DNA of 64,000 nucleotides. Origin: Paraburkholderia dinghuensis. GTDB taxonomy: Bacteria; Pseudomonadota; Gammaproteobacteria; Burkholderiales; Burkholderiaceae. The stretch spans positions 81,236 through 145,235 of the forward strand of contig NZ_RQIS01000011.1 in assembly GCF_003837865.1 (NCBI RefSeq), written 5' to 3'. The position numbers and the translations under genes were made by a program. Position 1 is the stretch's first letter. Every line of letters starts with the position of its first letter. Below the pieces are notes generated by a model that did no database searches, was not told the DNA's origin, and worked only from the letters and a program-made list of their open reading frames with translations. This document shows positions 44,592-54,032 of the stretch, piece after piece.

Positions 44592-45641
44592 TTACGCAGT
44601 GCCGTCCGGTAGGTCAGGACGCAGTTCGGCCTCGATCTGATCGATGGTCGGTAGTCCAGTCACCAGCGATGGCGGCACCTCGCGCATCAGTTGGTATTCA
44701 GCGACACCCATTGGCTTGGTCACGCCACGCAGCGCATATTCCGCGACAAGCCGGTTCTTTTCCTTGCACAGCAGCAGGCCGATGGTTGGCTGGTCCTCGG
44801 GCGCCTTGACCTGCGCATCGATCGCGGAAAGGTAGAAGTTCAGTTGGCCCGCATATTCGGGCTTGAACGGCGTCGTTTTCAGTTCGACGACGACATAGCA
44901 ACGCAGCTTGAGATGGTAGAAAAGCAGATCGACAAAAAACTCGTCGCCGCCTACCTCCAGCCGGTACTGGCGCCCCACGAACGCGAAGCCGGCCCCCAGT
45001 TCGAGCAGGAAACGGGTGATGTGCTGGGTGAGCGCACGCTCGATGTCGCGCTCCTGGGCGTTCTCGGCCAGGCCGAGAAAGTCAAAGATATACGGATCCT
45101 TGAGCGCTTCGCGCGCGAGATCGGACTGCGGTGGCGGCAACCGGTCAGCGAAATTCGTGACAGCGTTGCCGGCGCGCGCGTGGGCGGCCGTCCCGATCTG
45201 CATGGTCAGCACGCTGCGCGACCAACCGTGCTCGAGCGACTTTTCTGCATACCACAGCCGTTGAGCCTCGTCGTTGAGCTTGTCCAGCAGTGTCACGACG
45301 TGCGACCAGGGTAATTGTGCAACGGGTTGTTGCACAAATTCCGACCGCGGGAAGGCTTGTGCCAACGCGCGCATGTACTTGAGGTTGCGCGGCGAGAATC
45401 CGCGCATGTCGGGAAAAGCTGCCTTGAGGTCGCGCGCGAGCCGGTCGATAACGCCGGCCCCCCAGCCTTGTTGCTGCTGCCTCTCGAGAATATCGCGACC
45501 GATCTGCCAGTACAGCATGACCAGTTCGCGATTCGCGCTGGCCACGGCGCGCTGCCGCGCGTGCTCGACCCGCTGCTTGAGCTCGGCAAACCAGTGGCGA
45601 TAATCCTCAGCCCAGGTGGGAGGGCTCATATCCTTGGTCAT
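44592..45641 (-). CDS. YhcG-type PDDEXK nuclease (DUF1016)
   Basis: 349 residues from ATG 45641. The N-terminal part (MLYWQIGRDILERQ, WGAGVIDRLARDLKAAFPD, FSPRNLKYMRAL) is the YhcG N domain. The C-terminal nuclease has FVDLLFYHLKL followed by VVVELKT (D...E-x-K core) and the GQLNFYLSAID segment. All core residues are present. The family consists of orphan nucleases of mobile regions, suspected in defence or DNA repair. It is a single gene here without a restriction system. Confidence 0.93.
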   Translation of the reverse strand: MTKDMSPPTWAEDYRHWFAELKQRVEHARQRAVASANRELVMLYWQIGRDILERQQQQGWGAGVIDRLARDLKAAFPDMRGFSPRNLKYMRALAQAFPRSEFVQQPVAQLPWSHVVTLLDKLNDEAQRLWYAEKSLEHGWSRSVLTMQIGTAAHARAGNAVTNFADRLPPPQSDLAREALKDPYIFDFLGLAENAQERDIERALTQHITRFLLELGAGFAFVGRQYRLEVGGDEFFVDLLFYHLKLRCYVVVELKTTPFKPEYAGQLNFYLSAIDAQVKAPEDQPTIGLLLCKEKNRLVAEYALRGVTKPMGVAEYQLMREVPPSLVTGLPTIDQIEAELRPDLPDGTA

Positions 45642-46077
45642 GCGTGTGATCGTGTGAGTCCCGGTGATCGCGCTCGAAAGGGAAATTATCTTGGCGGAGC
45701 CGCGAATCGACAAGCGTAACCGGCGTGGAAGTCTTGCGATTATAGCATCGCACCCCATCAAATAATTCGATAAATATATTTATGTTAAATTACGCAAAAA
45801 CAAGCGCAATCAACCTCTAGCCACGTGGCTTCCTGAACCGCTCCACTTCGCGCGCCTTGACCTCACGCTCCAGGGCCTTGATGCGTTCTCGCGTTGTGGC
45901 CCAATTCCCATGCGTCGGTCTGTTAGTTTTGCGCTTTTGACGATCACGAGCCAATGACCAGCTGAACGATCTAGAGGGCTTTGTCACGTTAGTGGTCATG
46001 GGCCGCAGCATTGTCAGGTGTCGCTACGATTTAATGGACTGCAGAAGGATTTTGGGCGATACCGATGGCTGCCTCAG
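45642..46077. other. Gene-poor stretch with possible transposase scrap
   Basis: About 435 bp. A minus-strand reading frame near 45820-46011 ends in TTRERIKALEREVKAREV, which faintly resembles the zipper part of IS3 OrfA, but it is too short and broken to call. Otherwise nothing. Confidence 0.35.
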
Positions 46078-46173
46078 CTTGAACTCATCCGTGTACCGCT
46101 TGCTGCTCATATGGACTCCTTTGGTTGCCAGAAATTATGGCTCAAAGGTGTCTACGAAAGGCTGGCCGGTCCA
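46078..46173 (-). mobile_element. IS3-family left-end stub, second copy
   Basis: Matches 35776-35874 with few differences, from the outer end TGGACCGGCC through ATG 46110 and MSSKRYTDEFK, then leaves the element after 11 codons. Same orientation as the first copy, about 10.3 kb away. The pair delimits the AT-richer patch. Confidence 0.8.
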
Positions 46174-46454
46174 TTTTGACTTGGAAAACGTTTGCGAGTT
46201 TTATAGGATTTAATTCGCGTAACAATCGAATTCTGTTGAAAGTTCTCAGTTACACATATATGCGAAATGGATGTTGTTGAGCTTCGTGTCGAGAATGAAA
46301 ATCACGCGGAGTACGGCCACAAAAACGCTCATCGAAAACCTCTGGATAGCATAAAATTTTCCCCGCGCTAAAGATTGAGGCGAAAACGCCGCTATTTGAT
46401 TTTTAGCCACAAGAGGTTGGCTCTGCGGGTACACATTAAAACTAGAGGAAGACC
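46174..46454. other. AT-rich upstream region
   Basis: About 280 bp, AT-rich (TTTTATAGGATTTAATTCG, TACACATATATGCG). It should hold the promoter of the following two-gene operon, but no single box pair is convincing. Confidence 0.4.
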
Positions 46455-47123
46455 ATGAGTGTTATCGATGGATTTGAGCGCAAGGCGCTCTTCAACATCA
46501 CGCGCGCTGTTGCTTTGGTGTGCGTTACCGTATTTTTGCTGGCAATCGTCGGCACCGTTATTTTCGGCGTCTCGGTGTGGCAGGACCACGTCGACACTCG
46601 AGTCTCGGCGCAGGAGATTGTCGAGCCACTGAAGCAGACGCCTGCGCCGCAGCCAGACGGTCAGCAAACCCAAGGGACTCAACCTCCCGCTGAACAAGGC
46701 GCTGCTCAGAGCCCACTCGCAGGCTATCGAATCCCATTCGCGCTTCAAAAATATGCATCGGGTGACAATGCGCAAATTATCCGCAATCACCTCGACTCGG
46801 TGCCGGTCGCTGACCGCCAGGCCTACCTCGATGAACTCGGCGCGGTGGTTGCATCTGCGGAAGCGAGCAAGGTGGATGTGTTTGAAGCCATCAACTCCTA
46901 CATGAAAACGAAGAGCGAGCGCTACACGGAAGCGGCCGCGAAGGCCGCGGAAAAGTGGCAAACGCTGAAGATGGTTGCTGCGGGAACTGCTACCGGACTG
47001 CTGCTCGTCGCGTTGTTTAGCCTCGTCCTGGTGTTGCTTGCTATCGAGCGCAACACGCGTCCTCTGCGCCAAGCGACTCCCTCGGTTGCGGGCCAGCCGG
47101 TCGCGGAGGTGTCGCAAGCATGA
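46455..47123 (+). CDS. Two-helix membrane protein, unknown
   Basis: 222 residues. A first membrane helix at about 14-42 (VALVCVTVFLLAIVGTVIFGV), a polar periplasmic-type region with a Pro/Gln-rich stretch, and a second helix near 180-198 (AAGTATGLLLVALFSLVLVLL). The stop overlaps the start of the next gene (ATGA), so they are translationally coupled. No family recognised; probably part of an envelope complex with the lipoprotein. Confidence 0.8.
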   Translation: MSVIDGFERKALFNITRAVALVCVTVFLLAIVGTVIFGVSVWQDHVDTRVSAQEIVEPLKQTPAPQPDGQQTQGTQPPAEQGAAQSPLAGYRIPFALQKYASGDNAQIIRNHLDSVPVADRQAYLDELGAVVASAEASKVDVFEAINSYMKTKSERYTEAAAKAAEKWQTLKMVAAGTATGLLLVALFSLVLVLLAIERNTRPLRQATPSVAGQPVAEVSQA

Positions 47124-48637
47124 GTCGCCTGGCTACTTGGAGTCGACGCTTCGCTGGCCACGGCGTTGCCGTCGCAGTCGCGATGAGCCTCGTTGCTTGC
47201 GGTAAAGACAACGGGGCGAGCACGTCGCAGGTCGCGGAGAAAAAGTTTCCGGGGTATCAGCGGGTTGGTACCTCGGGAGACGCCGCGCAGCTCTGGTTCA
47301 ATCCTTCCGATATCGCCCGCAACGGCAGCAGCTATGTTGTCCACACGCTGAAGACGTTCCCGGATGGATACGCGCGTTTTGACGTGGTTACGAACTGTCG
47401 CGACGCCACGAAGCGTCTCGGCGGAACGCAGTATCGAGCTGACGGAACGGCCGACAAGGACTACCCGGGCAATGATGAGGCTGTCTCCGCGAAGTCGGAG
47501 CCCGGTATGGCGGAACTCATGTCGACCGCGTGCGGCGTCGCGATGGCTTCGCGCTCGATTCAGGGCGAATTCAACGTTCCTGCCGCTCTTGAGTTGCTCT
47601 ATGGGCCTTACGACGCGCAGTCGAAAACCGCATCCTGGTCTGACGCAGCGGTGCCTTCTGACCTGCCTTGGCGAGAGAATCTGCAATTGTCGGATGGGAA
47701 GCCATTAGCCGTTACAGGGATGGCAACGTTCGTGTTGTCGGAAGGCGGCCAGGAAAAGAAGGTCCTTGTCACGAACGCGGTACCGGTAGACGGCGGCTGC
47801 CATGCTTGCACGGGATTGCTTGGCGTCGCAATCTTCAGGAAGGATGGTAACGCCTGGAAGATTGACTCGAGTCAACCGTACGTTGCTTCGATGGGCACAA
47901 CGGGGTCGGTCGGCAGCAGGTTTGAATGGGCTCCTGCCGGCGACGGAAAGTACGCGCTGATTGTCAGTGGTGGCGACACACACCAGGGTTATCAGACGGC
48001 GTATATGAATGCCTTCGTTCGAGGAAAGGACGGGAATTTTGTGAGTATCGTTGACGACGGTGACACCGGCGTCTCCGACACTGAGTCCGTCGACGTGAAG
48101 ACGAGCTTCGTCAAGGGCAAGGACCCGGCGCACTACGATATCAAAGTCGCGTTCTCATACTCGATTCCTGGTCAGGCTGACTATGTCGCTGACCACATCT
48201 ATCAATACTCGGGCGATAAGTATGTGCTCGTGAAGAAGGATGACCCGCCGAAAGTGATTGCCGCGGATGGCGCTTCCGAGGGAGGCGCTGCCCAAGGAGG
48301 CACGAGTACCACGGCTGCCTACAGTGCGGGTGGCTATTCAAAAGCATCCAGCCAGCCAGCTGCAGCAAGCCCAAGCTTTGATTGTCAGAAGGCGAAGTCA
48401 GATGCTGAACGCCTGATTTGCAGTGATGCGGGATTGGCTTCCCAAGATGTTGCGCTGGCGAGTTTGTTCGAGCAGGCCAAGGCGGCGGTGACCGACAAGG
48501 CCGGGTTCCGGGAGCGAGTGCGCCAGCAATGGAACTATCGCGAATCCGCTTGCCACGACAGGGAGTGCCTGGTCCGCTGGTACGTAGCGCAACATGAGTT
48601 CCTCTCTGAAGTAGCTCAGACGGGAAGGTTGGACTGA
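47120..48637 (+). CDS. Lipoprotein with C-terminal LprI-like domain
   Basis: 505 residues. Lipobox LVAC with Cys27. A large central domain of unknown type (beta-strands, paired Cys in GCHACTG) and a C-terminal domain from about residue 418 with FDCQKAKSDAERLICSDAGL and CHDRECLVRWY, the Cys pattern of LprI-type lysozyme inhibitors. It may protect the cell wall against lysozyme-like attack or scaffold an envelope complex with the preceding gene. The central domain is unrecognised. Confidence 0.82.
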   Translation: MSRLATWSRRFAGHGVAVAVAMSLVACGKDNGASTSQVAEKKFPGYQRVGTSGDAAQLWFNPSDIARNGSSYVVHTLKTFPDGYARFDVVTNCRDATKRLGGTQYRADGTADKDYPGNDEAVSAKSEPGMAELMSTACGVAMASRSIQGEFNVPAALELLYGPYDAQSKTASWSDAAVPSDLPWRENLQLSDGKPLAVTGMATFVLSEGGQEKKVLVTNAVPVDGGCHACTGLLGVAIFRKDGNAWKIDSSQPYVASMGTTGSVGSRFEWAPAGDGKYALIVSGGDTHQGYQTAYMNAFVRGKDGNFVSIVDDGDTGVSDTESVDVKTSFVKGKDPAHYDIKVAFSYSIPGQADYVADHIYQYSGDKYVLVKKDDPPKVIAADGASEGGAAQGGTSTTAAYSAGGYSKASSQPAAASPSFDCQKAKSDAERLICSDAGLASQDVALASLFEQAKAAVTDKAGFRERVRQQWNYRESACHDRECLVRWYVAQHEFLSEVAQTGRLD

Positions 48638-48995
48638 TTCAGGCCGCGTGCTCGGGCGCAGACGCAAGTCTGCGTTCGAGCACCGACTTCGCGGCAGCAA
48701 GATGCTGGCGCGAGGTTGTCGATTGTCAAGATTAGGGAGGCGAGGAAGCGGTTAGCACGAAGCGTCTGGGTTTTGATAGATTCGTCCTGTTGGCGGGAAG
48801 CTTCAAGTCGATTCGTAGACCGTATTAAAAGTGTCACCGTTGCGGCATTAAATGTGTCACTGCCTGTTCCCGTCGGCACTCGAAAGCGGCAGAAGCGATC
48901 CGTGGTACCTACCCGATGTCGTCGCAAGCTCACTAACGGTAGGCCAGGCGGGTCGCAGCAATGCGCTGACGCTTCGCTTGCTCCAGCAATGAGGC
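48638..48995. other. Gene-free stretch
   Basis: About 360 bp without a supportable gene; it borders a decayed gene on its right. Confidence 0.4.
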
Positions 48996-49770
48996 TCAAC
49001 TCAGACAGCGCTCAAAGTATCGCCGGGTCATGGCCCTGCGATACTCCGCCTTCATCGGCTGGGCATTGCCAGGCGACCACCCGTGACCGCCGTAGCTCGC
49101 GCGACAGGACGCGTAGCTGACGTAAGCGTTCTGCAATTGCTGTTGCCGCGCCAAGCGCTCTTCCGGGGGCAATAACCGTTCCCGTAGATCATCTTTCAGC
49201 TTCTCCCATAGAGGAGGCAGATGATGATAGTGACGGTCGTGATTCAGAATGTTTGTGCGATGAATTTGGGCGGGGACTATCGAAGCAGCGGGAACCAGCG
49301 AATAGAGGCCCCGTTGTTTCAATCCTCTAATTGTGCGCAGCTTCGACTCCAACTCGGCGAGAGCAAGCTTGCCTGTCTCCAACTGCATCCCGGTCTTGTC
49401 ATCAAGATATGACTCCCCCCAAAGGCGGCAAATATCCTGTCGAAGACGAAAATGCGTTTGCTCTGAGCCTTGAAACTCCAAAGCTCGTTTCAGTCGTGAG
49501 TTGACGCCACGGATGCGAGCGAGTCCCCTTACAAGGTGTCGATCAAGCCGATCCAGTAATCCCTTGTAGAGCCGGTTCTCATACCTGCTCCGAAATCCAG
49601 TCGCGCTCGCCCATCGAGGATGAGGTCGCAGGCTTCGGCATCAAGCAACACAGACTGGATGCTCCTGTTCAATGTACTGACGCACAACCGCGATAGGCGC
49701 ACCGCCGCACGACCCGGCACTTCCGACTTCTCCGCCCTCACGTCGGTATTGGAAAGCACTCCCGGCGCAA
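48996..49770 (-). pseudogene. Frameshifted relic, DUF2357/McrB-partner-like
   Basis: Reading leftwards, one frame gives VRLSRLCVSTLNRSIQSVLL and DLILDGRARLDF; near 49590 it jumps to another frame with SRYENRLYKGLLDRLDRHL, RGVNSRLKRALEFQGSEQTH and ICRLWGESYLDDKTG, continuing to about 49000 where the end (RRYFERCLS) looks out of family. The ENRLxK pattern recalls DUF2357 proteins that accompany McrB-type GTPases. The start is missing and there is at least one frameshift, so it is dead. No McrB gene is nearby. The family assignment is tentative. Confidence 0.5.
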
Positions 49771-49800
49771 AGCAGGTGCAAAAAATGACGCAGTGCGGAT

Positions 49801-49830
49801 AAAAAAAGCCGCCCCGGACAGGGCGGCTCA
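49801..49830 (-). terminator. Rho-independent terminator of the porin gene
   Basis: On the minus strand GCCGCCC, a short loop and GGGCGGC are followed by seven T. It ends transcription of the porin 47 bp after its stop. Confidence 0.9.
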
Positions 49831-49876
49831 TATCAGTCTGGATTGGAAAAGGACAGACTGGCCAGCCTGGTCCGGC

Positions 49877-51037
49877 TTAGAAGCGGTGGCGGATACCCGT
49901 CGTCACAGCCACCTGGTTTTGCGTTGTCGACGACGGCAGGATGCCGCCAATCGAAGTGGGGGCGAAGGCCGAAACGCCACCGACGTCAAACGACGACGAA
50001 TGCTGATATACGCCCGCGAGATAGACGTCGGTGCGCTTGCTGAGCGAGTAATCGCCGCCCGCCGTGATCGAGTGCCACTTGGGGCTGACACCGGAACCGG
50101 CTGCCGTCAACCTGCTCCACGTGTACGTGTACTCGCCGACTGCGGCAAGCGTGGGCGTCAGCGCGTAGGTACCGTTCAGCTCGATATTGTCGAACCGCGC
50201 GTTGATACCTGAACCGGGAGCGCCAAAATCCTGAAGACGCGAATGCGTCCAGAGCAGGCCGACCGTGCCAGGACCATAGGCGTAATTCGCGCCGACACCG
50301 AACGTCCTCTGTACATCTGCGTTCCCGAATCCGAGCCCGGTGACCGAATTCGCAGCTGCATTGGCGTTCACGCCAGGGTTGTTCATCTGGTCATAAGCGG
50401 CCGCAATCCTGAACGGGCCGTTCTCGTAACCCGCACCGACGCTCCATTGGCGACCGTCCGCAAAACCCCCTGCCTGATTGCTGAAGCCGTACTGACCGCC
50501 GAAGTGGAAGCCCGCGTAATTCACGCTTTCGTACTTGACCGCGTTCGAGGTCGAAAACTGCGCGCCGATGTTGTCGTTGTTGAACGGGTGGGCCGCGAGG
50601 TTGATACCGCCTGCCTGACCTGCCAGTGCCAGCGGCGTGAGGTAATCCGCGACCGAGTCAAACTGACGGCCCAGCGTCAGCGAGCCGTACTGGTCGTTCT
50701 GCAGGCCGACGTAAGCCTGACGAGTAAACAGGCCCGACGAGTTGCCGGTGAAATAGCCCGGGCTAACCGCACCGTTGTTCAGGTTGAAACCGGATTCGAG
50801 CTTGAATACAGCCTTCGTGCCACCACCGAGATCTTCCGCGCCTTTCAGGCCGAAGAAGGTGTTTGACAGCAGGCCGCTGGACTGGGCCCACACGCTGTTG
50901 CCACCCGCGTTATTGACGTAGGCGATGCCTGCGTCGAGCGAGCCGTACAGGGTCACGCTGCTTTGCGCATGTGCCGCGAGGCTGAATGTGCCGAGTACTC
51001 CGAAAGCGATCAGTGTTTTCTTCAGGATGGTTTTCAT
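49877..51037 (-). CDS. OmpC-like trimeric porin
   Basis: 386 residues from ATG 51037. Signal peptide ends AAHAQ, the first strand is SSVTLYGSLDAGIAYVNN, the PEFGG-type loop region has TRQAYVGLQNDQYGSLTLGRQFD, and the chain ends GIRHRF with terminal Phe. All mark a Burkholderia general porin of the OmpC/Opc type. It supports passive entry of small polar compounds. A strong terminator follows. Confidence 0.95.
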   Translation of the reverse strand: MKTILKKTLIAFGVLGTFSLAAHAQSSVTLYGSLDAGIAYVNNAGGNSVWAQSSGLLSNTFFGLKGAEDLGGGTKAVFKLESGFNLNNGAVSPGYFTGNSSGLFTRQAYVGLQNDQYGSLTLGRQFDSVADYLTPLALAGQAGGINLAAHPFNNDNIGAQFSTSNAVKYESVNYAGFHFGGQYGFSNQAGGFADGRQWSVGAGYENGPFRIAAAYDQMNNPGVNANAAANSVTGLGFGNADVQRTFGVGANYAYGPGTVGLLWTHSRLQDFGAPGSGINARFDNIELNGTYALTPTLAAVGEYTYTWSRLTAAGSGVSPKWHSITAGGDYSLSKRTDVYLAGVYQHSSSFDVGGVSAFAPTSIGGILPSSTTQNQVAVTTGIRHRF

Positions 51038-51443
51038 GTTTGTTGTCCTTGGTTCTAGATCCGTCCATCTGCCATCTGCAGATGAACGGAGCAACGCCCG
51101 TGAAAGAGCGGATGTGAATATAAGTGTTACCCCGCAGTTCACGGTTGCATACTCCCAACATCTCGGATATATCGCGGCCGAATTTGATCGCGCGCAATCC
51201 TTACTTGCGGGCCGGGAACTTCGGGCTGTGTCGCCATCATCGGATATGAGATGAGAACATTTTTATGATGAGTAGGAATACTGATTATACGGAAATGCGC
51301 AGGGCATGTGACCACGGGCTGAGCTGCGGCGTCCGGCTGCGCGGACAGCGCCGTATCATCGTCGACCAGCACGTCTCTGGCGACGTTGTCCTGTTTGCGC
51401 TGGAGGGTCAGGCGACTTTTTTCCACAGTCACTAGCGAACCTA
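51038..51443. other. Porin upstream region
   Basis: About 400 bp between the porin and IS5. No gene. Regulatory sites are expected, but none stands out by eye. It ends in the TA target duplicate at 51442-51443. Confidence 0.4.
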
Positions 51444-52362
51444 AGAGGCCAGTTCAAAAAAAGGCCTGCGATGGTCTGTTAACTTTCGCGGCGCGATGTT
51501 AACCTCGGTCGTCCAGACGACGGAGACCGAGGGGATGCAAGCGCCGATCATTGACGACGAATTGTGGGCACTGATCGAACCGCTACTGCCAAAGCCCGGA
51601 CGCCGAAACAACGAGTGCCGCGGACGGCCGCGCGTGTCGGAGCGGGCGGCGCTCAACGGTGTCCTGTTCGTGTTACGCACCGGGATTCGATGGAACCACC
51701 TGCCGACCGAACTGGGGTTTGGCTCGGGTGCGACCTGCTGGCGTCGCCTCGACGCATGGCAGAAGGCGGGTGTCTGGAACAGGCTGCATGCATTGCTACT
51801 CGACAGGTTGCGCGAATCCGGACAACTGGACCTCTCATATGCCGCCGTCGATTCATCGTCGGTACGAGCCGTTGGGGCGGGCGAAAAACTGGGCCGAACC
51901 CCACGGATCGTGCGCGCCCAAGTTCGAAGCACCACATCCTCGTAGACGCCAACGGGGTACCGGTTAGCGTGATACTGACCGGTGCGAACCGTAACGATGT
52001 CACCCAGCTGCTGCCGTTGGTCGATGCCATCGGGCCGATCCGCGGCATGCGCGGCCGAGCGCTGCGCAAGCCGAAAGTCATTTACGCCGATCGTGGCTAC
52101 GACTCCGACACGCATCGCCAGCGCTTGCGTGATCGTGGCATCAGGCCAGTAATCGCACGGCGTCGAACTGAACATGGCAGTGGCCTGGGAAAATTCCGCT
52201 GGGTGGTAGAGCGGACTCACTCGTGGCTCCACAACTTCCGCCGGCTTCGTATTCGCTTTGATCGCCGTAGCGACATTCACGAAGCATTCCTCAGATTCGC
52301 TTTCTCGCTCGTATGCTGGAACATACTCAAACGAGCGCAGTTGGCTTTTTGAACTGGCCTCT
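51444..52362 (+). mobile_element. Complete IS5-family element (IS427-like)
   Basis: 919 bp with perfect terminal repeats AGAGGCCAGTTCAAAAA at both ends and TA on both sides, consistent with a 2-bp target duplication. It carries one transposase gene expressed by -1 frameshift. Apparent completeness suggests a recent or still mobile copy. Confidence 0.88.
51535..52352 (+). CDS. IS5 transposase (two frames, programmed -1 frameshift)
   Basis: The first frame starts at ATG 51535 (MQAPIIDDELWALIEPLLP) and runs to 51945. A -1 shift at the GAAAAAC run (51883-51889) joins it to a second frame, giving GAGEK-TGPNPTDRARP at the join. DDE residues are visible: D in AAVDSSSVR, D in VIYADRGYD, and E in FRWVVERTHSWL. 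Both halves are otherwise unbroken, so the transposase should be functional. Confidence 0.88.
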
Positions 52363-53361
52363 TATGCCTTTTCACGCTCTGGCTGAAGGGCGCAACCAGA
52401 GCGTGCGCAGTCTATTAGCATAGCTACATACCAATGATATTTACGGCGTGCAGTAGCTGCGGTGCCATGGCTACTGCGCCGTTTCTGCCCCCCTGTGTCC
52501 TGTCTCGCATCAGGATCAGGTTCAACCCGCTCTCCAACTCGACTCGGGCGCGGGTTCGCGCGTACATGGTGGACTGCCAACCTTGAGTTCGGTCGGTCTT
52601 AAAAACGTACGTTTCCGTTGGCTTTTCTCATAGTCCAATCTTCAGCCAACGGCCCGGGCCTTACGGTCACCGGGTTACCTGGCCAAAGCCAGGCGCGGAC
52701 TCCTTTTTACCGGAGGAGACGAACCGACGCGCTTCCGATTGCCATATTCGGCCTCGGTCGAGGTAGCGCGCGTACCTGGGTTAATGTGCCCTGTCCTTGG
52801 ATAGGGGGTGCCCTCCGCTGGTATGTCGCTTAGCGACGCGTCAGTGGCCCGGCGTGTGCCGGCAAAGGCCTCTTTATGCGGGGTGCTGGCGGCTGAATTG
52901 TAAACTCCTGAAGTCGTCGGCAAGTCTACGAAACCGCCCGGGGAACCGTACCCGGCGGGGTTTGCGCCTTACCTCAGTCTTCAAAAGTTTTTCAAAACCG
53001 CCGACTTCTAAAAAAACGCCGTGCGGCGTTTAGGTGGGTATGCAACTTCATCGAGGTCCTAGTGCTAGTGACCTCTTTGGGGGTGCCGTCTCGCGAGAGA
53101 TCAGGCTGCCGCAGTGGCGGCTTGGGTGTTCTGGCGGCAGGAGAGTGCGCTCGTTCTGCTCGCTGGCCTGAAGTAAATCACACGTTACGCTTGCTGCGCA
53201 AGGCCTTCCGTTTGCGTTTCGCCGAACAAGGCGCGTTGCGTTTGAGTTGTTGATCTGTCAACTTCGCAGTGCTCAAGGGCGCTCATGTGTAGCGTTTAGA
53301 TAGCGCTCGGTCCAACTGAAGGCCACTGGAACTACGTTCTCGGCCTGCAAAGTGCGCCACT
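52363..53361. other. Kilobase without a convincing gene
   Basis: Several short frames occur (for example at 52829 and 53062 on plus), none with a recognised product. A hairpin CCTGGC-GCCAGG lies near 52678-52693, and a terminator-like hairpin at 53010-53031. Composition is mixed. It could hold a structured RNA, but nothing can be named. Confidence 0.4.
53010..53031 (-). terminator. Terminator-like hairpin, minus strand
   Basis: AAACGCCG and CGGCGTTT pair with almost no loop and, on the minus strand, run into seven T. No minus-strand gene was recognised to its right, so an unannotated RNA or a lost gene is possible. Confidence 0.55.
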
Positions 53362-53675
53362 GAGAATCCCGGGTCGCTGTGACCGCCTTAAGTTTCCCGT
53401 TCCTATCCATTCTTATCCGTTCTTTTCCATTCCTACGCATTCGTTCTCGTCCGTGCCGGTGCCGACCGCCTGGCACGTGCCCTCCTGGCACGTCGGCGTC
53501 GAGCCGCGCGCGTTCGCGACGAGCGCGGCGCTGGGAATCCTGCGTCGCTGTGGCCGGCTTAAGTTTCCCGTTCTTATCCGTTCTTTTCCATTCCTACGCA
53601 TTCGTTCTCGTCCGTGCCGGTGCCGACCGCCTGGCACATACCCTCCTCGCACGTCCGCGTCGAGCCGCGCGCCGT
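53362..53675. repeat. Imperfect direct repeat, pyrimidine-rich
   Basis: Unit 1 begins GAGAATCCC at 53362 and unit 2 GGGAATCCT at 53533. Each continues GTCGCTGTG..CCG.CTTAAG, a C/T-rich tract (TTTCCCGTTC...TTCTTTTCC) and a GTGCCGGTGCCGACCGCC block, to about 53514 and 53675. Unit 1 has about 10 extra bases in the C/T tract, itself a short internal duplication (TATCC-TTC). Reading frames through it on the minus strand repeat the same residues and are not genes. Confidence 0.75.
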
Positions 53676-54032
53676 GGCATTTCGACTGTGAAGTGTGCAC
53701 GCGCTGGCGAGCATCATCGAGTGGAACCGTACCGCTTGCGATGTCGTTGTCCGCGCGAGAGGACTGGCCAGCAGAACGAGCAGCGCGCCTCGAAAGAAGC
53801 GGGTTTTTCGCAAAGATTTCCTCTCGCATGTGATGTCAACGGCGATAACGTAGCGACCAGGGAACCTTCGCGCGCCTCCTCAGGGGTGGCAGCATGTTTT
53901 CGTCTCTACTACGGTTTCCGGTAAAGCACTCGTGGACCTCGCCGGGCGCCGCTGGTTTCGTTGGGCGTGGCCCACTTGTTCAACGCCGCCGCGGCATTTC
54001 ACAGGTAAAGCATTCGATGGAGGTTGTACACG
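53676..54032. other. Gene-free stretch after the repeat
   Basis: About 360 bp. No supportable coding frame. It supplies the upstream region of the HTH gene. Confidence 0.4.

Noticed and set aside
52362..52580. 72-codon minus-strand frame beside IS5
   Set aside because: Starts inside no recognised signal and has no domain; probably flanking noncoding DNA.
53362..53675. CRISPR-like repeats
   Set aside because: Only two long imperfect units, no regular short repeat-spacer pattern and no cas genes.
53273..53829. Minus-strand frames with repeated RHRHGRERMRRNGKERIR residues
   Set aside because: They are translations of the DNA direct repeat; no starts with ribosome sites and no family.
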